From: Mesostigma viride | Lineage: Eukaryota > Streptophyta > Mesostigmatophyceae > Mesostigmatales > Mesostigmataceae | Length of the DNA: 64,000 bases | Direction: 5' to 3' | Assembly: GCA_009746045.1 (NCBI GenBank) | Contig: RPFO01000154.1 | Coordinates: forward strand, 1,701,753 to 1,765,752 | Part shown: positions 38,768 to 48,060 of the stretch, one piece after another | How positions within the stretch are numbered: the first letter of the stretch is position 1 | Layout: every line of letters starts with the position of its first letter | Notes under the pieces: generated by a model | Seen by the model: only the letters and a program-made list of their open reading frames with translations | What the model was told of the DNA's origin: nothing | Database searches by the model: none | Translations under genes and position numbers: made by a program

Positions 38768-41554
38768 ATGGTCTCGAACTTCAACCTGCATGACGACACG
38801 GTCGACCGACACGACGTAACCGACAAGCCGACACGATTCGATTCCTCGTGGGAGATCTCCCACGGGAATAAAGGCGGACTCTCCCACGACAATCCACACT
38901 CTTGCGCTCACACAACCTCTAAGATGTCGACCGCCGCGGAATTTGTTCCTCTGTGGTTCGCGTCGAAAGATACGCCTTTCTTTGCTCGGACGCCAGGGGT
39001 GATGTACTCGTACGAAGAGGAAAAACCCCAAGACGCTTCGGAGGCGTATGGTCGCTCTCGTGGGATGAAGTACATCATGGCGCTGAACACGTACAAAAAA
39101 ACGAACATGTATGCCGCTTTCGGGTGCAGGGAGGACTTGATCAAGACCCATGCGGAGTTATCAACAAGCGATCCGCATTTGCTAGAAATTCTATCCCCCG
39201 ACGTGAGCGTCGTCCCATATTTCGATTTTGACTGGGAAACGGAAGAACCCATCGACTACCAGCTGGAGAAGTACGCAAAAGCGGCCATATCCATGTTCTT
39301 CAACGACGTGTACGAGATAAATGTCGAGGAAGAGCGAGATATGCGGGTCCTTATTGGCCATCGCGTCAGGAGCGGCATTTTCAAGAACTCTGTTCATGTC
39401 ACGGTGCCGACGATCTACATCCCGACAATGGAGGATCGTGTCAAGATGGGAGAGCTTTTTCAGTCGTTTCTTCTTCAGTGCGCGATGGATTTATCTTCAG
39501 GATATCAGTCTGAGGTGTGCCAGAGACTCGTCAAGTCCCAGCACTCGAAAGAGGATTGGGAGGACATGCACGCGAACGGGAACCCGATTGTGGAGAAAAC
39601 AACTGGCGTTTGGGCGCCTAAACACGACATCAAGTTTTGCTACGATAGAATGATCTATTCGAGGTACCGGGCCTTTCGCATGATAGGGATGAAGAAGCGC
39701 GGAGACAGCGGCGAGGACGCGTACCTCCGCCCAGTCCCAGGGGGTAGTTCCGACGTCGGCGAATATTTGGTGACTGTCTTCAACGAAGAGGGACTGACCC
39801 GGCTCCCCCATGTCGATGATGCGGAACTATCCGAAACGAGCCATACAGTGTTTCGAGGGTATGGGAAGACTATCCCACCACCTCGGGGCCTGGACATCTC
39901 GCCATCCATCGAAGCAATGAAAAAGTTTTCGCCTGGATGCAAGTATATGCGCACAACCTGTAAAGAATCCGATCGAGGTGTCGCAACGTTCGTCAAGTAC
40001 TCCGTCGACTCTGTGGATCCGTTATGCAGGATCTGCCTCAAGATACACGACAACAACGGGCCTTATAACCTGCTACTCCCTAATGGCGCTGTACAGTACA
40101 GATGCCACCAGGACTCACAGCACCGATTCATCGAGATCTCCCCGCCCGTGATGAAGCTCGCGGACTCGGACAAAGTGCCGTTCACTCACACGTACTCGTC
40201 CGAGAAAATCAGGCCTTTCAGCTGGGATGCGCTATTTAGAGGCCCGCACAAGAGCACCATCCTCGTCCAGTCCAACTGCGGGACAGGTAAATCTGAGAGG
40301 ATTCGTGAACTCGTCAACGAGGCGGTGAGGAGGGATCCAGGTATCCGCGTGTGCTGCATGGTGGCTAACATCAGCCTGTCCAAGGAGGAGGATCGCAACT
40401 ACAAGTCTCTTGGCGAGCGCGGGAGGACGATTGCATGGGAGGACAACGCGTTCCATATCTTGTCCAATGACCCGAATTTCCGTCACTACCTCAGCGGTCC
40501 GAAGGGAATGATGTCTGATGACAGGGTGCTGGTCGTTCTTAACAGCATCTTGCGCGTCACAGACCAACCGTTCGATCTCCTCATCCTAGACGAAATATAT
40601 AACACCCTCACCGCGATTTCGCAGGGCCACATGAAATACAAGCGCGAGGTGTTGAGGAAGTTCATCAGGCTCATTGAGATGTCCAAGGTCGTGATTGCGC
40701 TAGACGCTACCGTTACTCGAAAGGTATACGAGTTCATAGCGGCCTATCGCGCGGCGGATACTATGGAGGTGGATTGCAACACCTTCCGGCGCCCTACCAA
40801 CAGGACTCTGCGATGGGTGGATGTGACATCAGAAAAGAACTGGCGAAAGGTCTGCGTGGACAGGTTTGTTACTGAGTGTGAGAGGAGGATAGAGGCCGGA
40901 GAGAGGATTTTCTGCCCAATGTCTGGCAAAAAAGAGGCCGCCATGGCGTATGAGGCACTCAAACCCTTCATCGACAAGCGCAAGAACGGGCGTCTCTACA
41001 CTAGTCTGACGAGCAAGGAGGATCTGGAGTTTGGCGCGAATGCTGCGTGGGCTGACTTGGACTTTTTGATCTTCAGCCCCACGATCACGGTTGGAGTCAG
41101 CTACACGGAGCACACGTTCGACAGCATGGTGGGACTCTTCATCAACGGGGACCACTACGCGAGCTACACGACAACCCTCCAGCAAATTTTCAGGGTGCGC
41201 CACTTAGTCAAGGGAGAGATGGTCATCTTCTATCGAGACACGACTTCGCTTCTTGACAGGCCTCCAACGGACTACGGTACGATCGTCGAGAACATGATCG
41301 CGGGGGACACTGCGCTCATCCAGCTGCTGTTCGACAACGCCGACGTAGTCTGCGACTGGAGCGCGGACAAGTCGCGTATCTATGACAGAAACTGTCCCAA
41401 ATTCCGCCTCTTCTGCCGGAACCAGCAAGATCTCGCGGTGTCGAGGTCCCATTACAAGGGAAATCTCATCAAGATACTGACGGAGGACTACGGCGTGGAG
41501 GTGTCGGCAGTGGAGGAGTTGGGGGACATCGACGCCCCCCGCTTCCGGTACTAG
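38768..41554 (+). CDS. AEP primase fused to SF2 origin-binding-type helicase
   Basis: 928 residues. An ATG at codon 53 (38924) is the more likely start, because the preceding codons span a palindrome and look non-coding. Primase: FDFDW (residues 152-156, the metal-binding DxD), KNSVH (206-210) and a YSRYRAFRMIGMKK block (298-310), as in AEP/PrimPol enzymes. Then comes a zinc knuckle with Cys 420, Cys 423, His 427 and Cys 446. Helicase: Walker A NCGTGKS (503-509), Walker B LLILDEIY, ALDATVT (about 644-650) and QQIFRVR (805-811), an arrangement like herpesvirus origin-binding proteins. It would prime and unwind viral DNA. It ends at a C6 run (41535-41540). One more C would join it to the next frame. 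Confidence 0.8.
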   Translation: MVSNFNLHDDTVDRHDVTDKPTRFDSSWEISHGNKGGLSHDNPHSCAHTTSKMSTAAEFVPLWFASKDTPFFARTPGVMYSYEEEKPQDASEAYGRSRGMKYIMALNTYKKTNMYAAFGCREDLIKTHAELSTSDPHLLEILSPDVSVVPYFDFDWETEEPIDYQLEKYAKAAISMFFNDVYEINVEEERDMRVLIGHRVRSGIFKNSVHVTVPTIYIPTMEDRVKMGELFQSFLLQCAMDLSSGYQSEVCQRLVKSQHSKEDWEDMHANGNPIVEKTTGVWAPKHDIKFCYDRMIYSRYRAFRMIGMKKRGDSGEDAYLRPVPGGSSDVGEYLVTVFNEEGLTRLPHVDDAELSETSHTVFRGYGKTIPPPRGLDISPSIEAMKKFSPGCKYMRTTCKESDRGVATFVKYSVDSVDPLCRICLKIHDNNGPYNLLLPNGAVQYRCHQDSQHRFIEISPPVMKLADSDKVPFTHTYSSEKIRPFSWDALFRGPHKSTILVQSNCGTGKSERIRELVNEAVRRDPGIRVCCMVANISLSKEEDRNYKSLGERGRTIAWEDNAFHILSNDPNFRHYLSGPKGMMSDDRVLVVLNSILRVTDQPFDLLILDEIYNTLTAISQGHMKYKREVLRKFIRLIEMSKVVIALDATVTRKVYEFIAAYRAADTMEVDCNTFRRPTNRTLRWVDVTSEKNWRKVCVDRFVTECERRIEAGERIFCPMSGKKEAAMAYEALKPFIDKRKNGRLYTSLTSKEDLEFGANAAWADLDFLIFSPTITVGVSYTEHTFDSMVGLFINGDHYASYTTTLQQIFRVRHLVKGEMVIFYRDTTSLLDRPPTDYGTIVENMIAGDTALIQLLFDNADVVCDWSADKSRIYDRNCPKFRLFCRNQQDLAVSRSHYKGNLIKILTEDYGVEVSAVEELGDIDAPRFRY
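38847..38864. promoter_or_regulatory. Perfect 18-bp palindrome near the primase-helicase start
   Basis: CGTGGGAGATCTCCCACG is its own reverse complement. A half site (CTCCCACGAC) follows at about 38880-38889. It lies inside the first 50 codons of the longest frame but would be just upstream of the start if translation begins at the ATG at 38924. It could be an operator or an origin-binding site for the neighbouring helicase. Confidence 0.5.
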
Positions 41555-41577
41555 AAGATCCAGACAAGGACAGGGAG

Positions 41578-42354
41578 GTGGTGCTTCTGAGCGAGGAGGA
41601 GTACAAGGATCTAGAGGGGAGAATCGGCGGCACGGTTCCACTTTCACCGTACGAAATGCGTCTGAAGGCGGTGTACGAATTGACTCATCGGTTGTACGAG
41701 ATTCCGTATGATCTCATCGACGACGAGCTCCCTCAAATTCTGGACAAGGAGATGGGGAGGAAGGCGTACGTTGGCGTTCGGCAATATTCGAAGTTGACGG
41801 GACTAGGAACCAAGGAGCATTTTAGAGACAATCTGTTGATTCTGCAGAAGTCAGAGTCCTTGTTTGATTTGAAGGCGTATTCTCGTTTTGGACTAGCACA
41901 GTCTCTGGCCATTACGCTCAAGCTACTAGAAGGGACGCCTATCATCGACTTCATCACGACGGCTGATCCGTCCAATCTCACAATGAAGTTGACGCGCGAC
42001 GAGACGATTGCACTAGGGAATAAAATTGATAGCGAAATTGCCGACAAGGCCTGGTTCATGCGCTCAACATTTGGATACCGGCGGAGGGCAGGCGAGGCTG
42101 GTAGTTTGTCTTTTGCGCAATGCAGCGGTCTCATCAACAGCTTGTTGAACCCGACTCTAGGAATTTATGCCAAGGGGGCGAAGGGCAATAGCCGTGGCGG
42201 TGGTTGCTTGGAAATTTCGAAGGCGGACATGCATGCGTTTCTTGATAGGTATAAACCCTCGTGGTGGGGCGATGAGAAGGATTATTCGATCACGTCGTTG
42301 TCTGGCCTGTCGATGGATGAAATCGCTCCTTTCCTGCAGGGAGCGGATAAGTAG
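41578..42354 (+). CDS. C-terminal domain of the primase-helicase or a separate protein
   Basis: 258 residues from GTG, with no ATG for the first 25 codons. The frame is open further upstream and coding-like (EDPDKDREVVLLSEEEYKDL) across the stop of the primase-helicase. One missing C in the C6 run at 41535-41540 would fuse both into about 1190 residues. The domain is mostly helical, with conserved-looking SPYEMRLKAVYELTHRLYE and a C-terminal Trp-Trp pair (RYKPSWWGDE). It has no recognised family. Its place suggests a replication role. It ends about 120 nt before the right TIR. Confidence 0.6.
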   Translation: MVLLSEEEYKDLEGRIGGTVPLSPYEMRLKAVYELTHRLYEIPYDLIDDELPQILDKEMGRKAYVGVRQYSKLTGLGTKEHFRDNLLILQKSESLFDLKAYSRFGLAQSLAITLKLLEGTPIIDFITTADPSNLTMKLTRDETIALGNKIDSEIADKAWFMRSTFGYRRRAGEAGSLSFAQCSGLINSLLNPTLGIYAKGAKGNSRGGGCLEISKADMHAFLDRYKPSWWGDEKDYSITSLSGLSMDEIAPFLQGADK

Positions 42355-42472
42355 TTTTAATATTAAAGCCTGTTTTTCTGCCATGCATTTCTTTGTAAAA
42401 ACGGTTTACAACCTCCAAGACGTCGCGCTCACTGTCTCCTCGTCTTCGAGTAGACGTCGATCCGGTTCCGGT

Positions 42473-43240
42473 CACACCCCGCCGCGCGGCCCTCGCCGGC
42501 TCCCTCACCCTGCGAGGACATGGCGAAAAATTGGGCGGTCTTTTCTTAAGAGTAAGTACGTGCAATTTTTCGCCACATCCAACAACCCACGCCACCTCAG
42601 CGCCGGCCAGTGGGGGGGGTGGCGAAAAATTGTCCGTTCTTTCTCTTAAGAGTAACTAAGGACAATTTTTCGCCATCACTCTCACACCTTGACAAAACAC
42701 CTCCTATGACCCGCGCCAAGGGGTGGCAGGGTGGCGAAAAATTGTCCGTTCTTTCTCTTAAGAGTAACTAAGGACAATTTTTCGCCATCACTCTCACACC
42801 TTGACAAAACACCTCCCATGACCCGCGCCAAGGGGTGGCGGGTGGCGAAAAATTGTCCGTTCTTTCTCTTAAGAGTAACTAAGGACAATTTTTCGCCATC
42901 CTTGTCACACCCCAAACACACCATCACAACTGCCGGGGGGGTGGTGACAGATGCCAGCCTAAATGTAACAACCTGGTGAGCAGTGGTGGCAGGGGGGCAC
43001 TTTTGTTTTTGCAAGTGGTTTAGGGTTTTAGGGTTTAGGGCTTAGGGTGAGACCCATCCTAGGCCGCGGTCACTATAGGGTCACTATAGGGGTGGCAGAT
43101 GCCAGCATAAGGGTGGTGCACTTCTCCTAGTCGCGATGACGGAATGATGACGGAATGATGATGGAAGATACTTAATTAATTAATTAATTAATTAATTAAT
43201 TAATTAATTAATTAATTAATTAATTAATTAATTAATTAAT
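42473..43240 (-). repeat. Right terminal inverted repeat of the viral element
   Basis: 42473-43171 mirrors 24540-25238, including the four hairpin units and the TTTAGGG-type block at about 43017-43048. It is followed by a 69-nt TTAA tract (43172-43240), longer than on the left, so the tract has expanded or contracted after insertion. Confidence 0.93.
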
Positions 43241-43373
43241 AGACACGTGACTGCGTCACGTGAGCAGCATAAGTCCCCAGTGGGAGGGGAACATGGGATG
43301 GAATGGATGGTGTAAGCTATCTAGCCATGCCATAGCTCTTGTATAGCCATGATGATCTTCCCCCTCACAGGCA
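43241..43373. repeat. Dispersed repeat arm, copy 1
   Basis: Begins CACGTGACTGCGTCACGTGAGC and continues with a block shared with 47822-48060 (AGTGGGAGGGGAACAT, GGAATGGATGGTGTAAGCTA), and more loosely with 50150-50290. It is part of a repeat family present at least three times in this island. Confidence 0.8.
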
Positions 43374-45100
43374 TTAACTCGTCGTCTGTCCCTGGTCCTA
43401 ATTTTAGGACTGAGTTCAACTCAGTCCTAATTTTAGGACCTAATTTTGAGGTTTTGTAGAAAATTCGCCCCGGTCGGAATATTTGGCAGAAAAATTTTCT
43501 CAAAATTTATTCAAATACTACTTGAAAAGATCTTTCTTGGACATATTTTTGGGATTTTTTTGGATTTGGTTTGGGCGGCTAACCGTACGGTGAAAGTACA
43601 GGTGGTAAGGGTACATTTTCACGCGAAACGTGAGTTCCGGAAATGCACGACCTAGCCATGGCGGCTTGCGCCCATGCATGCAGTTTACGTTTTCGGACGA
43701 TTTTGCGGGCCAAACCCAGGAAATAGATTTTTTATGTCCTAAAGATGATACAAGTGAATTTTAACCTCGCGGGGATGCGATTTACTGGGTGTCGGCACTG
43801 TTCTTGCTGGAAAAATCTGCGATTAGGCAGGTCGACGGAATGGATTACTACAATTGATTCCCGGATCAAATCGAAGGGTTTATAGGTTTCTTTCTACCTT
43901 TTATCATGTATTGTCGTAGATTAAGTCTAGTGGCAGTAAAGATTTGATGATTTCGACCACTCTGTCACGTCATGGGTTGTGTGCCGCAAAGTGCCACTTT
44001 TGCAGGCACCGCCTGGGCCAAGGTAACGCCAGCCGTGCCAGGTGAAGCTGGAATATCGCTGCTTCATCGTTTCTTGGTATTCTTACATGAGTTTAAGCTT
44101 GCGATGCGCTGTCAGTTTTGAGTCTTGCTGCTCTTTCTTGACCGTTGCCTGCCCCTCTCTAAAACCATCTTTTTAGATGATCTTACCAGGCATTTGCCTT
44201 ACCGTAGCGTGGCTGTACAAGGTTTTAGGTGCTGAATGGGTTAAAACGCTTTCATAGATGTTAGTTATTCTCTTGCTATGTTTATACTGCATGATTGTGT
44301 GGTCATGGGCTGCGTCAAGGGTACTGTCAAGCTTATACGGGCGAGTGAAAAATCTTGGTGATAAACCACTGTCATCATGTGCCAGCAGGTATCTTGGCCA
44401 TGTCATGGCAAGGTAATACAGTTTTATCCATGTCCATTCTTGTAAAGAACAATTAAATGTGACTAACCTACCCATTATATCGGTGGTTATTACTTATAAT
44501 ACATCCCTTTGTAGCTACGTATCCATACGCATTCCCTATATGTATGCATAGGCTTTTACACATACTAAGGTACAATATAACTGCAATATGATGATGCAAG
44601 TATGTTTTCCTATTATGCCTGAAGGGAAATGGGCTGATTGACATGCTTTGTGGCCACGCTACTATGAAGTATGACCGCACTTACATGCTTGCCAATTGCT
44701 AGCATGGCCCAGTCCTATGTATAGGACTGGCAGTATTTGGCGTGTTTCAGGCAGTGCCAGTGGCCAAATTGAGTCCAGTTTTTTGCCACAGGTCAAGAAC
44801 TATATTGTTTACATGCCTGTATTTTTTTAACATGCATATGGAATTTATTCAATTTTTGCCACTCATGCTTCCACACAAAAATGCAAATTCGCCGACGGTG
44901 CCATACATCCATGTAATTTTTAGGAGTTTGGGTCAAGTTTTCACTGATGTAGTATTTTTGCCAGCAAGAGGACATCAAATACTCCATAGACCCACGTCTA
45001 AGCATCTTGGATGGACCCCCCACCTAGTCACTACACACGGTTGAAAAAGGTCAACTCAGTCCTATTATTAGGACTGAGTTGGGACAGACGACGAGTTAAT
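43374..45100. mobile_element. TTAA-bounded DNA transposon, non-autonomous, about 1.7 kb
   Basis: Left end TTAACTCGTCGTCTGTCCC, right end GGGACAGACGACGAGTTAA, perfect inverses. Inside, palindromic CAACTCAGTCCTAAT-TTAGGACTGAGTT blocks lie at both ends. The interior is AT-rich with no convincing gene. The TTAA ends suggest a piggyBac- or Kolobok-like mobiliser acting in trans (inference). It is inserted within a repeat of the 45.3-kb family. Confidence 0.75.
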
Positions 45101-47356
45101 TAATTAATTAATTATCAACATCACTCCGTTGGGAGTAGATGTAGCACATAGCCCTGAGAAGGGGCATATGGCTTTTAATACATTCTAGGCTACTTCATGC
45201 AAGGGTGGGAATGTAAGCTACCCCTGCTCTAGGGGCACCAGGGCACCCGCACCCTCATGGTCTATCACGCTATGCCCGGGTAAGGGGGGAGCATGCCTGT
45301 GAGGGGGAAGATCATCATGGCTATACAAAAACTAGAGCGTGGCATCTCAGCAGAGAGCAGCTCTCTGCATGGGCACAGCATTACTAAATAAAACTAGGCA
45401 TCGTCTGGAGTGTGGCTCATCATAGGCACACATGTACATGACTAAAAAGGCTAGGCCTAAGCTGGTATAGTGCCTGTAGTAGGCGGGCATGTACAAGGCC
45501 ACTGTCTAACTATTCTACACTACTGCTGTATTCCCCTAAACTGGGGCGTCTGGAGTCGCTGGGGCCGCGGGGGTCTCCTGCCAGGGCTTGTGGCCGACGT
45601 AGATGGCCGCCCCCTTCCAGTACACCGGCTGCCCCGCCTTGGTCTGCCGGAGCTGGAGGTAGGTCGGCCATAGCTCCCGTCGCCGTTGTTGCTGCGCCAG
45701 GGTCAAGTCGTCGTCAAGGGTGAAGAGAGTCTTCTCGAGCCGCTTGCGGCGTCTGAGAAAAGAAATCTTGTCCGCCGGGGTCTTAAAGGTGAGAAGGAGC
45801 GGGGGCGGCCCTGCCTTACCCGCGCGCGGGGAAGGCGGTGGGCGGCCAGCTCGATCTCACCAGTAAGGCCCATGCGATCAAGGATTTCTCTCTCAAAGGC
45901 ACGCGCAAGCTTCTCGGAATTCTCACCTTCCTCCATCTTGAGATTCTTGACAATGACGTTGAGGCTGCGCTTGGCGAGCTCGGCCTCCTCGCGGAGGTCA
46001 AGCGTCTGCCGTTGAAGCTGGGCTGCGACAGCGGAGGTGGTGGAGGTGGTGTGTTGCTTAAGCATGTCCGCCCAGGTGGTGATGGGAGGAGCATCGCCGG
46101 TCAGGCCAGCCGGGGCTGGCTTGGCGGCAATGTCCTTCACTGCCTGGGCGGTGAGGCCTGCGGTGTTCTGCAGGACCTCGATAGCGATGGCATTGTTCTT
46201 AAGACGCTGGTCGATGTCGAGGAGCTGGGCTTTGATGTCGGCGGTGGAGGTGGAGGTGGCAGTGGAGGTGGAGGTGAGGAGGGTGGAGGTGGAGGTGACG
46301 GTGGTGGAAATGTGAGGGAGCTCAGTAGCCAGCGTGCCGCCCATTGCCGCCACATCTGCGGCAAGGGGGGTCACGTGCTGCTGAAAGGCTTCCGTGAGGA
46401 TGGAGCGGTATGTGGCTGCGGAGATGGTGGGGGCCAAGATCTCGCCGTCAGACTTCGTCAGCAGGGAACAAAGAATCATGTGCTGAAGCTCGGGCCGGGG
46501 GTACAAGCCCGTCAGCAGCAGTTCGCGGCTCTGTGTAAAATTACAGCCGTCAAATTCCAGTAGGCGACGGATGCTGTGAAAGTAGATGCACAGCTCAAGA
46601 AGTGAGGCGTAGTCCCCGAAGAAAATGCATTTCATAGCAGCGACCGGAGAAATGTTGTTGAACCAGTCGTGATCGTCGGCATGGAAGGAGTGGTACTTGA
46701 AACGCGGTTCGCGTGGAAAGGATGAGCGGCTGCGTTTAGGGTCTGGCGAGGCCGATGGCGAGGCAGGAAGCCCGGGAGGGTTCTGGGCGGCCACCAGTGC
46801 GCGACTAGTGTCACCACTGCCTTCCGGCCCTGATGGCGAAGCTGCAGCCGGAGCTGCAGACGTATTTTCATTGCCGAGCGCAGCCGTCAGGCTGCGTTGC
46901 GTCGATGGGCGTTTGCTCATCGTATATTGCGTAATAGCGTCGGAAAATTATGTCAGCATGTGCGTCTTAGAAAGACGAAGCGATTGTGATATTCACGACT
47001 AAATTCGGTGCTCAAACGTGAAAGTTATGAGCGCCGCCGTCAGCCATGGCTACCTCGTGGCTCGTGGCTTTATTACATATGCCCACGCCCATGTGCGCCC
47101 ATAATGGCCCCCATGGATGATGCTTTCAGTATCTAGCCGCGCCCAGCCTCACAGGCATGCTCCCCCCTTACCCGGGCATAGCGTGATAGACCATGAGGGT
47201 GCGGGTGCCCTGGTGCACCTAGAGCAAGTGTTGTTTACATTCCCACCCTTGCAGGAAGTAGCTTAGAATGTATTATAGGCTCATATGCCCCTTCTCAGGG
47301 CTATGTGCTACATATACTCCCAACGGAGTTATGTTCCTAATTAATTAATTAATTAA
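45096..47356. mobile_element. Inverted-arm element carrying an L1-type ORF1
   Basis: About 210-bp arms at 45096-45304 and 47150-47356 are inverted copies of each other and end in TTAA tracts. The arms contain CTCC-TTGGGAG and ATGTAGCACATA words that also occur at the presumed 3' ends of the LINE fragments. Between them lies one minus-strand gene of retrotransposon ORF1 type. It may be a true TIR element that captured the gene, or two independent insertions of the same repeat around it. I cannot decide. Confidence 0.55.
45536..46920 (-). pseudogene. Non-LTR retrotransposon ORF1-like protein, frameshifted
   Basis: The main frame gives 405 residues from the ATG at 46920. An Ala/Pro/Ser-rich N-terminus with a basic patch (PDPKRSRSS) is followed by a Thr/Ser-rich stalk and a coiled-coil region. 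An RRM-type block follows with SLNVIVKNLKMEEGENSEKL and AFEREILDRMGLTGEI...AHRL, the usual core of L1-type ORF1 RNA-binding proteins. In the GCCGCCCCCGC stretch near 45808 the frame shifts. The adjacent frame continues naturally (LLLTFKTPADKISFLRRRKR) to a stop at 45536. Adding one C would join them. It would package element RNA. Confidence 0.7.
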
Positions 47357-47639
47357 GCTATCTAGGTTCTAGTTACAGCTAGGTAATTTGGCATGGGCGT
47401 GACCACGGCCCGAATCGCTAGGAATGCCATACGCGGTCACCGACGCGGCCCCCACAGACTTGGGGATGGTCTCCTTCATCAGCTACTTGCCATCTATCCT
47501 TGCGTACCATCTGCCTCCATGTTACAGACAAACCATGCAGGAGGCTGCACGGGTGTGAGCCCGTCACGTCTAGTGTAACACATGTCCATGCCGAGTCTAT
47601 CACGAAAAGTCTACGGGTGGCGGCCCTGCCGCGCGCGCG

Positions 47640-48060
47640 GCCTGGGGCACGCCAGGTGAGGACGTATCGCCCAGGCCGGCTGTGCGGGCCGGGCTAGCTT
47701 GATATGCATGCCAGCTTAAGCTAGTCTATCTGATGTGTCTACCGGTGATCTGTGCGGGCCAGGTGCCCGGCTAGGCCCAGGTGCCTGTGCCTGTGCCTGT
47801 GCCTGTGTGTTAATATTAATAGTCATGTGACTGCGTCACGTGAGCATAAGTCCTCAGTGGGAGGGGAACATATGGGATGGAATGGATGGTGTAAGCTATC
47901 TAGGTCCTAGTTACAGGGCCGGTACGTGTAAGCACCGCGGCCCAAATCGCTATGAATGCCATACGCGGCCACACGCGGAGCCCCCACAGACTTGGGGGTG
48001 GTCTCCTTCATCACTGACTTGCCATCTATCCTTAAATTGAAAATTAAATTATAACAGCCT
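47640..48060. repeat. Dispersed repeat arm, copy 2, and (CTGTGC)n run
   Basis: 47640-47815 has GCC-rich sequence shared with 49120-49260, including a short GTGCCT run at 47781-47805. 47822-48060 repeats the 43.24-kb arm (GTGACTGCGTCACGTGAGCA, GAATGCCATACGCGGCCACA), with further relatives at 47395 and 50280. Confidence 0.7.

Larger units (their letters stand above)
24516..43240. mobile_element. Integrated Polinton-like virus / virophage-type element, about 18.7 kb
   Basis: It is bounded by about 0.7-kb inverted repeats that match base for base over long stretches (mirrored coordinates sum to about 67,711) and end in TTAA tracts. It encodes a PLV/virophage-like gene set: major capsid protein, minor virion proteins, a fibre-like protein, a packaging ATPase, a tyrosine recombinase and a primase-helicase. 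Length, TIRs and gene content fit PLVs known from protist genomes. No protein-primed DNA polymerase B is visible, which sets it apart from classical Polintons. Structural genes are on the minus strand (25.5-35.5 kb) and replication/integration genes on the plus strand (35.5-42.4 kb). The host tract is non-viral on both sides. Confidence 0.9.

Noticed and set aside
42383-42649. Plus-strand frame starting MHFFVKTV, resembling the first residues of ubiquitin
   Set aside because: The similarity ends after eight residues and the frame runs into the TIR hairpins.
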